Positions 1 to 10,145 of a stretch of DNA of 64,000 nt are shown here, piece by piece. Numbering within the stretch: position 1 is the first letter of the stretch; every line of letters starts with the position of its first letter. The stretch comes from Yersinia enterocolitica. Its GTDB lineage: Bacteria; Pseudomonadota; Gammaproteobacteria; Enterobacterales; Enterobacteriaceae. The notes beneath the pieces are model-generated. The model saw only the letters and a list, made by a program, of their open reading frames with translations. It searched no databases and was not told the origin of the DNA. The DNA lies in assembly GCA_002082245.2 (NCBI GenBank), contig NBTC02000002.1, positions 124,001 to 188,000 on the forward strand. Reading direction: 5' to 3'. The position numbers were made by a program, and so were the translations under genes.

Positions 1-185
1 CAACGCTCGGGGTTAACCTCGGTACGCTGGTGGAATTCAACTGTGCCGGTCAGACATTGCGTCTGCCAGTGCGCCTGAGTGAAACCTTGGCTCGGGGTCA
101 GGTCGGCTTGCCGCTTGGCTTACCGGGCATTCCGCCGATTATGGTGGGTGCGCGTGTTGAGAATCTGCGGGAGGCAGTATTATGA
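1..185 (+). CDS. nuoG: NADH-quinone oxidoreductase subunit G, 3' end only
   Basis: The window opens inside this gene; codons in frame from position 3 give about 60 C-terminal residues ending in LREAVL before TGA at 183-185. The tail, including [12 protein letters not shown], matches the end of enterobacterial NuoG. NuoG is the large peripheral-arm subunit of complex I that carries several iron-sulfur clusters on the electron path from NADH. Its stop overlaps the nuoH start (ATG at 182), which implies translational coupling. The 5' part lies outside the window, so nothing can be said about its cluster ligands. Confidence 0.9.
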   Translation, partial: TLGVNLGTLVEFNCAGQTLRLPVRLSETLARGQVGLPLGLPGIPPIMVGARVENLREAVL

Positions 186-1159
186 GCTGGTTTACCCCTG
201 AATTGATTGAGATTTTAATCTCTGTCCTGAAAGCGGTAGTGATTCTGTTGGTGGTGGTGACCTGCGGCGCATTTATGAGCTTCGGCGAGCGCCGCCTGCT
301 GGGCTTGTTCCAGAACCGTTACGGGCCAAACCGTGTCGGTTGGGGCGGGTCATTGCAGTTGGTTGCTGACATGATCAAAATGTTCTTCAAAGAGGACTGG
401 GTTCCGCGCTTCTCCGACAAGGCTATCTTTACATTGGCCCCGGTGATTGCCTTTACCTCACTACTGCTCTCTTTCGCCATCGTCCCGGTCAGCCCGACCT
501 GGGCGGTTGCGGATCTTAATATCGGTATTCTGTTCTTTCTGATGATGGCCGGGCTGACGGTATATGCCGTGCTGTTTGCCGGTTGGTCCAGTAATAACAA
601 ATATTCTCTGTTAGGGGCGATGCGTGCATCTGCGCAAACCCTGAGCTACGAAGTGTTCCTCGGCTTATCATTGATGGGCGTAGTCGCACAGGCGGGTTCG
701 TTCAATATGCAGGATATTGTTAACTCTCAGGAACACGTCTGGAATGTGATTCCGCAATTCTTTGGTTTTCTGACCTTTGCCATTGCGGGTGTTGCAGTAT
801 GTCACCGTCATCCCTTTGACCAGCCAGAAGCTGAACAAGAGCTGGCCGATGGTTACCACATTGAATATTCCGGTATGAAATTCGGTCTGTTCTTCGTCGG
901 TGAATATATCGGTATCGTGACCGTCTCTGCTCTGATAGTCACTCTGTTCTTCGGTGGTTGGCAAGGTCCGTTCCTGCCGCCATTTATCTGGTTTGCGCTG
1001 AAAACGGCTTTCTTCATGGTGATGTTCATTCTGATCCGTGCATCCTTGCCGCGCCCACGTTATGACCAAGTGATGTCATTCGGCTGGAAAGTTTGCCTGC
1101 CGTTGACCCTGCTGAATCTGCTGGCGACTGCCGCGGTCATTTTGTACAACGCTCAATAA
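182..1159 (+). CDS. nuoH: NADH-quinone oxidoreductase subunit H
   Basis: This is a 325-residue, strongly hydrophobic protein of about eight membrane segments and the normal NuoH length. NuoH joins the peripheral arm of complex I to the membrane arm and helps form the quinone-binding chamber. The loop with [19 protein letters not shown] near residues 35-55 and the acidic stretch [18 protein letters not shown] near residues 210-230 are the family's signature quinone-site loops. The start overlaps the nuoG stop by 4 bases, and nuoI follows 14 bases after the stop. Confidence 0.97.
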   Translation: MSWFTPELIEILISVLKAVVILLVVVTCGAFMSFGERRLLGLFQNRYGPNRVGWGGSLQLVADMIKMFFKEDWVPRFSDKAIFTLAPVIAFTSLLLSFAIVPVSPTWAVADLNIGILFFLMMAGLTVYAVLFAGWSSNNKYSLLGAMRASAQTLSYEVFLGLSLMGVVAQAGSFNMQDIVNSQEHVWNVIPQFFGFLTFAIAGVAVCHRHPFDQPEAEQELADGYHIEYSGMKFGLFFVGEYIGIVTVSALIVTLFFGGWQGPFLPPFIWFALKTAFFMVMFILIRASLPRPRYDQVMSFGWKVCLPLTLLNLLATAAVILYNAQ

Positions 1160-1173
1160 GGGGTGAATGAACC

Positions 1174-1716
1174 ATGACGTTGAAAGAGTTAGTGGTTGGT
1201 TTCGGCACCCAAGTGCGCAGCCTGTGGATGATTGGCCTTCATGCCTTCCACAAGCGTGAAACCCAAATGTATCCTGAAGAGCCGGTTTACCTGCCGCCGC
1301 GCTACCGTGGTCGTATCGTGTTAACGCGTGACCCTGACGGTGAAGAGCGCTGCGTTGCTTGTAATCTGTGTGCTGTTGCTTGTCCGGTTGGCTGTATCTC
1401 ATTACAGAAAGCTGAGCACAAAGATGGCCGCTGGTATCCTGAGTTCTTCCGTATCAACTTCTCCCGCTGCATTTTCTGTGGTTTGTGTGAAGAGGCTTGC
1501 CCAACAACTGCTATCCAGCTAACGCCGGATTTCGAAATGGGTGAATTTAAGCGTCAGGATCTGGTGTATGAGAAAGAAGACTTGTTGATCTCCGGCCCGG
1601 GTAAATATCCTGAATATAACTTCTACCGGATGTCCGGTATGGCAGTAGACGGCAAGCAGAAAGGCGAAGCCGAAAACGAAGCCAAACCGATTGACGTTAA
1701 AGGTCTGATGCCTTAG
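1174..1716 (+). CDS. nuoI: NADH-quinone oxidoreductase subunit I
   Basis: The 180-residue protein has two ferredoxin-type motifs, [12 protein letters not shown] and [12 protein letters not shown], each with the CxxCxxCxxxC pattern for one 4Fe-4S cluster (N6a and N6b in complex I). It passes electrons from NuoG toward the terminal cluster next to quinone. Length and spacing are normal for the enterobacterial subunit. A GGTGAATGAACC leader precedes the ATG. It lies between nuoH and nuoJ in the standard operon order. Confidence 0.97.
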   Translation: MTLKELVVGFGTQVRSLWMIGLHAFHKRETQMYPEEPVYLPPRYRGRIVLTRDPDGEERCVACNLCAVACPVGCISLQKAEHKDGRWYPEFFRINFSRCIFCGLCEEACPTTAIQLTPDFEMGEFKRQDLVYEKEDLLISGPGKYPEYNFYRMSGMAVDGKQKGEAENEAKPIDVKGLMP

Positions 1717-1728
1717 GAGCCGCTTTCC

Positions 1729-2274
1729 ATGGAATTTGCATTTTATATTGCAGCATTGGTGGCAGTGGTGGCGACTATTCGCGTCATCACTCACACCAAC
1801 CCGGTACATGCTCTGCTGTACCTGATTATCTCTTTACTGGCTATCTCGGCGGTGTTTTTCTCGCTGGGTGCTTATTTCGCCGGTGCGCTGGAAATCATCG
1901 TCTACGCCGGGGCCATTATGGTGCTGTTCGTGTTCGTGGTGATGATGCTGAACTTGGGCAACGTCGAACAACAAGAGCGCGACTGGCTGAAACCGAGTTT
2001 GTGGATTGGCCCCGGCTTGCTAGCACTGGTGCTGCTGTCGGTACTGATTTATGCCATCAGTTCAGTGACTGATTCCGGTATTAGCGGTGAAATGGTCGAT
2101 GCCAAAGCTGTGGGTATCAGCCTGTTTGGTCCTTATGTGCTGGCAGTTGAACTGGCGTCAATGTTGTTGCTGGCCGGTCTGGTGGTTGCCTTCCATATCG
2201 GGCGCGAACATAAGCCGGGTGACGTGATGGGCGCGAGCGACAGCGCGAAAAGAAAAACGGAGGAACAAGCATGA
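1729..2274 (+). CDS. nuoJ: NADH-quinone oxidoreductase subunit J
   Basis: This 181-residue integral membrane protein has about five hydrophobic segments and a charged C-terminal tail ([12 protein letters not shown]). NuoJ is a small membrane-arm subunit between NuoH/NuoA and the antiporter-like subunits; the helix with [19 protein letters not shown] near residues 60-80 contains the family's pi-bulge region. AGGAGC lies upstream of the ATG. Its last four bases overlap the start of nuoK (ATGA arrangement). Confidence 0.96.
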   Translation: MEFAFYIAALVAVVATIRVITHTNPVHALLYLIISLLAISAVFFSLGAYFAGALEIIVYAGAIMVLFVFVVMMLNLGNVEQQERDWLKPSLWIGPGLLALVLLSVLIYAISSVTDSGISGEMVDAKAVGISLFGPYVLAVELASMLLLAGLVVAFHIGREHKPGDVMGASDSAKRKTEEQA

Positions 2275-2573
2275 TCCCTCTACAACATGGCCTGATTCTG
2301 GCGGCCATACTGTTTGTGCTAGGGCTGACGGGGTTGCTGATTCGTCGCAATCTGTTGTTTATGCTGATAAGCCTTGAAGTGATGATCAACGCAGCGGCGC
2401 TCGCCTTTGTTGTGGCGGGCAGTTATTGGGGTCAGGCTGACGGTCAGGTGATGTATATCCTGGCGATCACGCTGGCAGCAGCGGAGGCCAGTATTGGCTT
2501 GGCATTGCTGTTACAGCTATATCGTCGCCGTCATACTCTGAATATCGATACAGTCAGTGAGATGCGCGGATGA
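2271..2573 (+). CDS. nuoK: NADH-quinone oxidoreductase subunit K
   Basis: This is a 100-residue protein with three membrane helices. The two membrane-buried glutamates that are essential for proton pumping in this family are visible at E36 (LISLEVMIN) and E72 (AAAEASIG), at the same numbering as in E. coli. It overlaps both nuoJ and nuoL by four bases, so the three genes are probably translationally coupled. Confidence 0.97.
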   Translation: MIPLQHGLILAAILFVLGLTGLLIRRNLLFMLISLEVMINAAALAFVVAGSYWGQADGQVMYILAITLAAAEASIGLALLLQLYRRRHTLNIDTVSEMRG

Positions 2574-4414
2574 ACCTATTATATTTAACAATTCTGCTGC
2601 CACTGCTGGGCTTCTTGCTGTTGGCATTCTCCCGTGGGCGCTGGTCTGAAAATACCTCAGCCACGGTCGGGGTGGGATCGATTGGCCTGACGGCGTTGGT
2701 CACACTGTATGTTGCAGTGGATTTTCTTAGCCAAAAGGCCACCGGTGTCCAAGTCTTTAACCAGACGTTGTGGAACTGGATGTCGGTTGGCACCTTCAAC
2801 ATTCCGTTGACCCTGACACTGGATGGCCTGTCGCTGACCATGTTGTCTGTGGTCACCGGCGTGGGTTTCCTGATTCATATGTATGCCTCTTGGTATATGC
2901 GTGGGGAGGAGGGTTATTCTCGTTTCTTCGCCTACACCAACTTGTTTATCGCCAGCATGGTGATTTTGGTGTTGGCAGATAACCTGATGCTGATGTATCT
3001 GGGTTGGGAAGGGGTGGGTCTGTGCAGTTACCTGCTGATCGGTTTCTACTACACCAATCCTGCCAACGGCGCGGCGGCGATGAAAGCCTTTATCGTGACC
3101 CGCGTTGGTGACGTATTCCTCGCCATTGCCCTGTTCATCCTTTATCAAGAACTGGGTACGCTGAATATTCGCGAGCTGATGGTATTGGCACCGCAGAAAC
3201 TGGAAATGGGCTCTACTGCCATTACCTGGGCGACGCTGATGTTGCTCGGTGGTGCGGTGGGTAAATCGGCACAGTTGCCGTTACAAACCTGGTTGGCCGA
3301 TGCAATGGCAGGCCCAACCCCGGTCTCCGCGCTTATCCATGCGGCAACCATGGTGACTGCAGGTGTCTACCTGATTGCGCGTACCCACGGTTTGTTCCTG
3401 ATGGCGCCTGAAGTGCTGCATTTAGTGGGTATTATCGGCGCGGTAACCCTAGTGCTGGCAGGCTTTGCCGCGCTGGTACAAACCGACATCAAGCGGGTGC
3501 TGGCTTATTCTACCATGAGCCAGATTGGCTACATGTTCCTGGCGCTGGGCGTTCAGGCGTGGGATGCGGCTATCTTCCACCTGATGACCCATGCCTTCTT
3601 TAAAGCGTTACTGTTCCTCTCTTCGGGTTCAGTGATTCTGGCCTGTCACCACGAGCAGAATATTTTCAAAATGGGTGGTCTGCGCAAGACGATCCCATTG
3701 GTTTATATCTGCTTCCTGGTAGGTGGCGCGGCATTGGCTGCACTGCCAGTGGTTACCGCAGGCTTCTACAGTAAAGACGAAATTCTGTGGGGTGCATTGG
3801 CCAGTGGCCATATCAATCTGATGGTCGCCGGGCTGGTTGGGGCATTCCTCACCGCGCTGTATACCTTCCGTATGATTTTCATTGTGTTCCACGGCGAGCC
3901 AAAAACCAAAGCGCATCCGGTTAAAGGGGTAGCTCACAGCCTGCCGCTGATTGTGTTGCTGGTGCTGTCGACTTTCGTCGGCGCGCTGATAACACCACCG
4001 CTGGCGGGTGTGTTGCCAGAGCTTCACTTCGGTGAAGAGGGTAAAATGCCACTGGAAATCTTCTCCGGCGTGTTAGTGGTTATCGGGATTGCACTGGCTG
4101 CGGCACTCTATCTGGGCAAGCGTCAGTTGGTCAACAGCATCGCGCAAAGTGCGCCGGGCCGCTTCTTTACGGTCTGGTGGTTCCATGCGTGGGGCTTCGA
4201 CTGGCTGTACCACAATGTGTTTGTCCGCCCGTATTTGTGGATTGCAAGGCTATTGCAGCGTGATCCGCTGAACTCACTGATGAATACCCCGGCGATACTT
4301 TCGCGCTGGAGTAATCGCGGTTTGACGCTCAGTGAAAATGGACAGGTGCGTTGGTATGTCGCGTCTATGGGTTTGGGTGCAGTCGTCGTACTGGCTCTGT
4401 TGCTTTTCGTTTAA
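2570..4414 (+). CDS. nuoL: NADH-quinone oxidoreductase subunit L
   Basis: This is a 614-residue antiporter-like subunit at the distal end of the complex I membrane arm. The proton-channel signatures are present: [18 protein letters not shown] with the key glutamate, and [20 protein letters not shown] with the key lysine. The C-terminal part contains the long amphipathic lateral helix typical of NuoL, and the length is normal. The ATG lies within the last codons of nuoK, and nuoM follows after 18 bases. Confidence 0.97.
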   Translation: MNLLYLTILLPLLGFLLLAFSRGRWSENTSATVGVGSIGLTALVTLYVAVDFLSQKATGVQVFNQTLWNWMSVGTFNIPLTLTLDGLSLTMLSVVTGVGFLIHMYASWYMRGEEGYSRFFAYTNLFIASMVILVLADNLMLMYLGWEGVGLCSYLLIGFYYTNPANGAAAMKAFIVTRVGDVFLAIALFILYQELGTLNIRELMVLAPQKLEMGSTAITWATLMLLGGAVGKSAQLPLQTWLADAMAGPTPVSALIHAATMVTAGVYLIARTHGLFLMAPEVLHLVGIIGAVTLVLAGFAALVQTDIKRVLAYSTMSQIGYMFLALGVQAWDAAIFHLMTHAFFKALLFLSSGSVILACHHEQNIFKMGGLRKTIPLVYICFLVGGAALAALPVVTAGFYSKDEILWGALASGHINLMVAGLVGAFLTALYTFRMIFIVFHGEPKTKAHPVKGVAHSLPLIVLLVLSTFVGALITPPLAGVLPELHFGEEGKMPLEIFSGVLVVIGIALAAALYLGKRQLVNSIAQSAPGRFFTVWWFHAWGFDWLYHNVFVRPYLWIARLLQRDPLNSLMNTPAILSRWSNRGLTLSENGQVRWYVASMGLGAVVVLALLLFV

Positions 4415-4432
4415 TTAGGGACACAAAACGCC

Positions 4433-5956
4433 ATGCTATTACCTTGGCTAATTCTTCTCCCCTTTATCGGCGGCCTGCTGTCTTGGCAGTGTGAGCGCTT
4501 CGGTACTAAGGTACCGCGTTGGATAGCGCTATTCGCGATGGGGCTGACATTAGTGCTCTCCTTGCTGTTGTGGGGGCAGGGCAACTATTCACTGGTTAAC
4601 CCAGCGGGTATCCCGCAGTGGCAATCAGAGTTCATCTTGCCGTGGATCCCACGGTTTGGTATTGAATTCCATCTGGCGCTGGATGGGTTATCACTGCTGA
4701 TGGTGGTGCTAACCGGCCTGCTAGGTGTGCTGGCTATCCTTTGTTCGTGGCGTGAAATTCAGCGCAATCAGGGCTTCTTCTACCTGAATCTGTTGTGGAT
4801 TCTGGGTGGGGTTATCGGCGTGTTCCTCGCCATCGACATGTTCCTGTTCTTCTTCTTCTGGGAAATGATGTTGGTGCCGATGTACTTCCTGATTGCCTTG
4901 TGGGGTCACAAAGCATCAGACGGTAAAACCCGTATCGCGGCAGCAACCAAGTTCTTCATCTATACCCAGGCCAGCGGTCTTATTATGTTGATTGCCATTT
5001 TGGGGTTGGTGTTTGTGCACTACAACGCCACCGGTATCTGGACCTTCAACTACGAAGATCTGTTGAAGACGCCGATGTCCCACAATGTGGAATATCTGCT
5101 GATGCTGGGCTTCTTTATCGCCTTTGCGGTAAAAATGCCGGTTGTGCCACTGCACGGCTGGTTGCCAGATGCACACAGTCAGGCACCCACCGCAGGTTCT
5201 GTTGACCTGGCGGGGATTTTGCTGAAAACCGCAGCTTATGGTTTGCTGCGCTTTAGTCTGCCGCTGTTCCCGAACGCCTCTCATGAGTTTGCACCTATCG
5301 CCATGTGGTTAGGTGTCATCGGTATCTTCTACGGTGCGTGGATGGCCTTCTGCCAGACTGATATCAAACGCCTGATTGCTTATACCAGCGTGTCGCACAT
5401 GGGCTTTGTATTGATTGCCATCTATACCGGCAGCCAACTGGCTTATCAAGGTGCGGTTATCCAGATGATTGCCCACGGCTTGTCTGCCGCCGGTATGTTC
5501 ATCATCTGTGGTCAGTTGTATGAGCGCCTGCATACCCGTGACATGCGTCAGATGGGCGGCCTGTGGGGCCGAATCAAATACTTGCCTGCACTATCGCTGT
5601 TCTTCGCGGTAGCGACACTGGGGATGCCGGGCACCGGTAACTTCGTCGGCGAGTTTATGATCCTGTTTGGCAGCTTCCAGGTGGTTCCGGTGATTACCGT
5701 GATCTCTACCTTTGGTCTGGTCTTTGCTTCGGTTTATTCGCTTATCATGATGCAGCGTGCTTATTATGGTGCGCCAAAATCACAAGAAGCGTTACCGGGC
5801 ATGAGCGCAAGGGAACTATCCATCATCCTGCTGTTAGTGGTGTTATTAGTGTTGCTGGGGGTTTACCCGCAGCCGATTCTTGATACCTCCCATGCTGCGA
5901 TGAGTAATGTACAGCAGTGGTTCAATGCTTCATCTATTACAACTACAAGGCCGTAA
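4433..5956 (+). CDS. nuoM: NADH-quinone oxidoreductase subunit M
   Basis: This 507-residue antiporter-like membrane subunit has about fourteen helices. FFFFWEMMLVPMYFLIALWG contains the conserved channel glutamate and FAVKMPVVPLHGWLPDAH the conserved lysine of the broken helix. It pumps protons between NuoN and NuoL in the membrane arm. A GGGACA leader precedes the ATG. Only 6 bases separate its stop from nuoN. Confidence 0.97.
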   Translation: MLLPWLILLPFIGGLLSWQCERFGTKVPRWIALFAMGLTLVLSLLLWGQGNYSLVNPAGIPQWQSEFILPWIPRFGIEFHLALDGLSLLMVVLTGLLGVLAILCSWREIQRNQGFFYLNLLWILGGVIGVFLAIDMFLFFFFWEMMLVPMYFLIALWGHKASDGKTRIAAATKFFIYTQASGLIMLIAILGLVFVHYNATGIWTFNYEDLLKTPMSHNVEYLLMLGFFIAFAVKMPVVPLHGWLPDAHSQAPTAGSVDLAGILLKTAAYGLLRFSLPLFPNASHEFAPIAMWLGVIGIFYGAWMAFCQTDIKRLIAYTSVSHMGFVLIAIYTGSQLAYQGAVIQMIAHGLSAAGMFIICGQLYERLHTRDMRQMGGLWGRIKYLPALSLFFAVATLGMPGTGNFVGEFMILFGSFQVVPVITVISTFGLVFASVYSLIMMQRAYYGAPKSQEALPGMSARELSIILLLVVLLVLLGVYPQPILDTSHAAMSNVQQWFNASSITTTRP

Positions 5957-5962
5957 TTCGCC

Positions 5963-7420
5963 ATGACAATAACTCCTCAACAACTGATCGCAATGCTACC
6001 GCTGTTGATCGTCGGATTGACGGTGGTGGTTGTGATGCTCTCCATTGCGTGGCGACGCGATCACTTTATTAACGCCACCCTGACGGTCATCGGGCTTAAC
6101 CTGGCGCTGCTGTCACTCTATTTTGTCGGCCAGGTCGGGCCGATGGATGTCACGCCGCTGATGCGGATTGACGGCTATGCGATGTTCTATACCGGGCTGG
6201 TGATTGTTGCCAGCCTGGCAACCAGCACCTTTGCTTATCCTTGGTTGAATGGCTATCCAGATAACCGCGAAGAGTTCTACCTGTTGGTGCTGATTGCCAC
6301 CATGGGCGGCATTCTGTTAGCCAGTGCCAACCATCTGGCGTCGCTGTTCCTGGGTATTGAGCTTATCTCCCTGCCGCTGTTTGGCCTGATTGGTTATGCC
6401 TATCGCCAGAAGCGTTCACTGGAAGCTAGTATCAAATACATGCTGCTGTCTGCGGCGGCATCGTCATTCCTGTTGTTCGGGATGGCGCTGCTGTATGCTG
6501 AGTCTGGCAGTTTGTCTTTCGCCGGTCTGGGCAAGAGCCTAAGTGACTCCGCTATCCACCAGCCGTTGATTCTGGCGGGCCTCGGGATGATGATTGTTGG
6601 TCTTGGCTTTAAGTTGTCGCTGGTGCCGTTCCAACTGTGGACGCCGGATGTGTATCAGGGTGCTCCCGCTCCGGTATCTACCTTCCTGGCGACCGCCAGT
6701 AAGATTGCCATCTTTGCGGTAGTCATGCGCTTGTTCCTGTACGCGCCGGCCGCCGACAGTGAAGCGGTGCGTTTGGTGCTCTCCTTGATTGCGGTGGCAT
6801 CAATACTGTTCGGTAACTTAATGGCTATCAGCCAGACCAACATCAAGCGTCTGCTGGGTTACTCTTCTATCGCGCACCTTGGCTACTTGCTGATTGCGCT
6901 GGTGGCGGTGCAGACCCATCAGTTGGCACTGGAAACCGTCGGTGTTTATCTGGCCGGTTACCTGTTCAGCAGCTTGGGTGCGTTCGGTGTGGTTAGCTTG
7001 ATGTCTAGCCCGTATAAAGGCCCGGATGCAGAATCGCTGTTCTCTTATCGTGGTCTGTTCTGGCATAAACCGATTCTGTCGGCGGTGATGACCGTAATGA
7101 TGCTATCACTGGCCGGTATCCCAATGACGTTGGGCTTTATCGGTAAGTTCTTTGTGGTCGCAATGGGTGTCAGCGCCAACCTGTGGTGGTTGACCGGTGC
7201 GGTGGTCTTAGGCAGTGCCATCGGCCTGTACTACTATCTGCGTGTGACGGTGAGCCTGTTCCTCAGCGCGCCGGAAACACTGGTGCGTGACACACCAAGC
7301 AACTGGGCATTGACTGCTGGCGGTGTGGTGGTGCTGATTTCTGCGATTTTGGTGCTGTTCCTGGGTATTTACCCGCAGCCGTTGATCTCGCTGGTTCAGA
7401 TGGCTCAGCCACTGATGTAA
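5963..7420 (+). CDS. nuoN: NADH-quinone oxidoreductase subunit N
   Basis: This 485-residue antiporter-like subunit is the last gene of the nuo operon. [17 protein letters not shown] and [20 protein letters not shown] carry the conserved glutamate and lysine of the proton channel. The length matches the enterobacterial protein. The gene ends 21 bases before a strong intrinsic terminator, so nuo transcription very likely ends here. Confidence 0.97.
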   Translation: MTITPQQLIAMLPLLIVGLTVVVVMLSIAWRRDHFINATLTVIGLNLALLSLYFVGQVGPMDVTPLMRIDGYAMFYTGLVIVASLATSTFAYPWLNGYPDNREEFYLLVLIATMGGILLASANHLASLFLGIELISLPLFGLIGYAYRQKRSLEASIKYMLLSAAASSFLLFGMALLYAESGSLSFAGLGKSLSDSAIHQPLILAGLGMMIVGLGFKLSLVPFQLWTPDVYQGAPAPVSTFLATASKIAIFAVVMRLFLYAPAADSEAVRLVLSLIAVASILFGNLMAISQTNIKRLLGYSSIAHLGYLLIALVAVQTHQLALETVGVYLAGYLFSSLGAFGVVSLMSSPYKGPDAESLFSYRGLFWHKPILSAVMTVMMLSLAGIPMTLGFIGKFFVVAMGVSANLWWLTGAVVLGSAIGLYYYLRVTVSLFLSAPETLVRDTPSNWALTAGGVVVLISAILVLFLGIYPQPLISLVQMAQPLM

Positions 7421-7441
7421 TTGATTGTTAAGCCTGTTCCC

Positions 7442-7484
7442 AAACCCCCTGTTAGCCGAAACGCGCAGGGGGTTTTGTTTTTTT
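7442..7484 (+). terminator. Rho-independent terminator of the nuo operon
   Basis: A perfect 9-bp stem, AAACCCCCT (7442-7450) with AGGGGGTTT (7467-7475), flanks a 16-base loop and is followed by a T-rich tract to 7484. It sits just after the nuoN stop. Confidence 0.93.
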
Positions 7485-7602
7485 ACCCGGTGCTGAAATT
7501 AATGTTATTTAAGGTGGGGGTGGGGTAAAACATGGAGCGGTGAACACATTTTTTTGAGATATCTTTATCAGTGATTATTTCACTCTATTCTTAAGGATAT
7601 TT

Positions 7603-8337
7603 ATGTTGTGCTGTATACCTTCACCTCCATCAATTAATGATAATAACTCTTATACAAAATATGATTCTATGGATGATTTTTTATCGCTATCAGATGAAAT
7701 AGTTCCAACGGCCGGTTTTTTTAAAGATAAAGAAACAATCAACTTCTTGCTTGATAGGGCGAAGGGAGATGAAAAATTCAATATGGCGATGATAGAAAAT
7801 GCATATTTAATTACAAATAAAAATGATACATATATGAGAAACCCTTATGTTGACTTAATCGACAAGGTTAACATTTCTGCAATTAACTCTTTGAATATTT
7901 TGCAGAAAAAAATAGATGAAGGCAGTGATATTTATATTAAAGCTGGCGAATTGCTCAATAAAGTCATCATTAATCATTTCATTGGCACAGCATCTGACTT
8001 AAAAATAGATGATATCAATATTGATAATTGGGTAAATAGAAACCCGCTAACTAAAGCGCTGAAGTTTTGTATTAAAGATAATCATGGGCAGGCTGATATT
8101 AATGCGGTTATCTCAGAGAGAGTCATTCAGTACTATCAATCTATAAAAAACGGAGTGTCTTTTTTAGATTGCGACCCTGAGGTACTTACTAATAGACTGC
8201 TTTTCAATATTTTTAATTTCCAAACACAAATAACACCATATGCTAATGAAAAGGGTTATTTTAGCGAATGGACCGCAAATGGTGATAAGCAAATTTTTAA
8301 TAAACGCGCGTGTATCGCGCTTCCAAATTATGCATAG
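7603..8337 (+). CDS. AT-rich orphan protein of unknown function
   Basis: I do not recognise this 244-residue protein. It starts at an ATG behind a good AAGGATA ribosome site at normal spacing. It has no clear signal peptide or membrane segment; it is polar and rich in Asn, Ile, Asp and Lys. The N-terminus MLCCIPSPPSI has a Cys-Cys pair followed by a proline-rich patch, and the rest reads as a mostly helical domain. Base composition is much more AT-rich than the nuo and men genes around it, which suggests acquisition. A CRP-type site lies just downstream but faces ycdZ. A secreted effector is one possibility, based only on composition and isolation. Confidence 0.7.
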   Translation: MLCCIPSPPSINDNNSYTKYDSMDDFLSLSDEIVPTAGFFKDKETINFLLDRAKGDEKFNMAMIENAYLITNKNDTYMRNPYVDLIDKVNISAINSLNILQKKIDEGSDIYIKAGELLNKVIINHFIGTASDLKIDDINIDNWVNRNPLTKALKFCIKDNHGQADINAVISERVIQYYQSIKNGVSFLDCDPEVLTNRLLFNIFNFQTQITPYANEKGYFSEWTANGDKQIFNKRACIALPNYA

Positions 8338-8346
8338 TGTTTATTG

Positions 8347-8362
8347 TGTGACTTTGATCACA
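8347..8362 (+). promoter_or_regulatory. CRP site in the ycdZ promoter
   Basis: TGTGACTTTGATCACA is a perfect match to the TGTGA-N6-TCACA consensus for the cAMP receptor protein. It lies about 134 bases upstream of the ycdZ start, in a position suitable for activation from an upstream site. From memory, ycdZ of E. coli is CRP-dependent. Confidence 0.8.
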
Positions 8363-8495
8363 TTACAAATGTAATGATAACAACAGTATTTATATTTTCG
8401 TGACAAAAATACGGAATATTGCTCATCAATTCAGGTAAACTGCTCGACTTTCACTCAATCGATATTGCTTTGATACTTTCGCGCAGGTAACACTG

Positions 8496-8987
8496 ATGAA
8501 CATTATTCTGATGATTGCCATTACCACCGGCATTCTCTCGGGTGTCTGGGGCTGGGTAGCGGTCAGTTTAGGGCTAATCAGTTGGGCTGGTTTCCTTGGC
8601 TGTACCGCCTATTTCGCTTGCCCACAAGGTGGTTTAAAAGGATTACTGATTACGCTGTTAACCTGCCTGAGCGGGGTGTTCTGGGCGATGATGATTATCC
8701 AGGGCAGTGCCTTGCAACCGGAATGGACCATCCTTGGGTATGTTTTAACAGGGCTTGTGGCGTTTTTGATGTGCATCCAGGCCTGCCAGCAGTGGTTATC
8801 ATTTGTTCCAGGTACTTTTATCGGCGCTTGCGCTACTTTTGCCGGTAATGGTAATTGGAAGCTGGTGGTTGCTTCATTGTTAGTCGGGGTGGTATTTGGC
8901 TACGCTATGAAGAACAGCGGGTTGTGGTTGGCGGCGCGGCGGGGTCAAGGGAGGCGCTCCTTGGGAGCGCCGGTTGATATTGATTAG
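8496..8987 (+). CDS. ycdZ: DUF1097 family inner-membrane protein YcdZ
   Basis: This 163-residue protein is almost entirely hydrophobic, with about five membrane segments. It reads closely like E. coli YcdZ: WAGFLGCTAYFACPQGGLKG and FVPGTFIGACATFAG are shared blocks and the length is equal. The function of the family is not established. Its promoter carries a perfect CRP site. The last codons (after SGLWLAARR) contain an 8-bp hairpin at 8953-8971, GGCGCTCC/GGAGCGCC, and the gene runs straight into the repeat element that follows. Confidence 0.88.
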   Translation: MNIILMIAITTGILSGVWGWVAVSLGLISWAGFLGCTAYFACPQGGLKGLLITLLTCLSGVFWAMMIIQGSALQPEWTILGYVLTGLVAFLMCIQACQQWLSFVPGTFIGACATFAGNGNWKLVVASLLVGVVFGYAMKNSGLWLAARRGQGRRSLGAPVDID

Positions 8988-9644
8988 ATGATCCGGTTCG
9001 GTTGATAGTCGTTCAGGTTATCGGTTCGGTTGATAGATACCGGATCAGGTTTCGGTTGATAGTCGTTCAGTTATCACCTTACCTCTATCGCCTCAACCGA
9101 GCAGGAGGGCTAGCCGGCCCTCCTGCACCTGCGGCTTGCGCGAAATATTACTGCTATTCGCAGTGCCCTCCGGCAGTCGTTGGCCTTATCGAGCCAGCGC
9201 GATTCGCTCCTGCTCAAGCGCGCTTTTCGCCGCCGTCCATGGCGGCTCACTCGGGCCATCGTCTTTGTCGGTAATATTCCTGATTGCGCTCAAGGTCAAA
9301 ATCAAAACCTTGCTTTTAGGTTTTGACGTTTAAAGCACATTTGAGCTGTCGAGTGAAGAGTGTAGCAAGGGAAATCCGCCATGGACGGCGGATTTAGGCG
9401 TCACGCGGAGGGACCCGCGTAAAGCCGTCCCGCCAGCGAAATGATGAGTGAGGGGACCCGCGAAGTGGGCAAGCGATACGTGCGCTAGCGCAGGGGTTCC
9501 AAGGGGGTTACGCGCTTGTAACCCCTTTGGCGGTTGAGGCGCAGGAGGTCAAGTGAACACCGATCTCATGTCAACCGAACCGAAAATCTGGACGACTATC
9601 AACCGAAACCTGATCCGGTATCTATCAACCGAAATAATACCGAA
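8988..9644. repeat. ~650-bp non-coding element with long terminal inverted repeats
   Basis: This stretch between ycdZ and the aldonate locus holds no credible gene. It is framed by a perfect 41-bp inverted repeat: 9026-9066 against 9592-9632. Each arm contains the word GGTTCGGTTGATAG or a variant more than once, and further copies lie just outside the left arm. A second inverted pair lies inside: CCGCCGTCCATGGCGG near 9230 and its reverse complement near 9379. The interior is GC-rich and has several short hairpins, including one near 9105-9125. It resembles a non-autonomous mobile element or a large structured intergenic repeat. The GGTTCGGTTG word recurs downstream of menE at 26076-26140, so this is a dispersed family. 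Confidence 0.8.
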
Positions 9645-10112
9645 TCAGATAAGATGATTCGCCACTTTAACCACGATCTTACGAATCGGTGCGATGTCAC
9701 CTAATGTTCCCATCGGGCGATGTAACTCGCCGGGGAACAGCAGGGCAATATCACCCGGCGCCAGTGTTAACAAGGTTTCGGTAGTAATACCTTCAAACAA
9801 CCCATAATCCCGCTCGCTATCAAAATCCATCGTCGGGCGCTGGCCCTGTGTGGATGGCGACGCACCAATCACTTCACTACCTTCCAGCAAAATATGAATA
9901 TCAATATAGTAACGGTGTAATTCAGGGGCTTGTTCATATAGTGGCTTGGTCGCGGCGATAATATGATTTAAGTAAATCTCACGCCCTTCGATTTCTTGCT
10001 CGCCCGCTGGCAGGTTAACCAAATCCATTTTGCAGATAGCCGCAAGGGTGCGGCGGATAACATCTGGATAGATTGGATTATTCGCCGCGCTTTTCAGTTC
10101 ATCAAGTATCAT
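9645..10112 (-). CDS. YhcH/YjgK/YiaL family cupin-like protein
   Basis: This 155-residue protein belongs to the family of E. coli YhcH, YjgK, YiaL and EbgC (DUF386), small metal-binding cupin-fold proteins found in sugar and sugar-acid loci. The core HRYYIDIHILLEGSEVIG and the late block PGDIALLFPGELHRPMG, with the His and Glu ligand positions, fit the family. Some members have been proposed to act as sugar mutarotases or isomerases, but no single reaction is fixed. It is probably last in an operon with gluconokinase and gluconate 5-dehydrogenase, which points to aldonate or ketoaldonate use. Its stop codon lies at the end of the inverted-repeat element. Confidence 0.88.
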   Translation of the reverse strand: MILDELKSAANNPIYPDVIRRTLAAICKMDLVNLPAGEQEIEGREIYLNHIIAATKPLYEQAPELHRYYIDIHILLEGSEVIGASPSTQGQRPTMDFDSERDYGLFEGITTETLLTLAPGDIALLFPGELHRPMGTLGDIAPIRKIVVKVANHLI

Positions 10113-10145
10113 AACTCTTCCTATATGCTTATGTGGCCCGCGCGT

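Noticed and set aside
319..7066. Many antisense open frames opposite the nuo genes
   Set aside because: They are shadows of highly expressed genes with strong codon bias; none has a protein-like sequence or ribosome site.
9002..9333. Open frames of 90 and 65 residues
   Set aside because: They lie inside the inverted-repeat element, have no ribosome site and read as low-complexity peptides of a GC-rich structured region.
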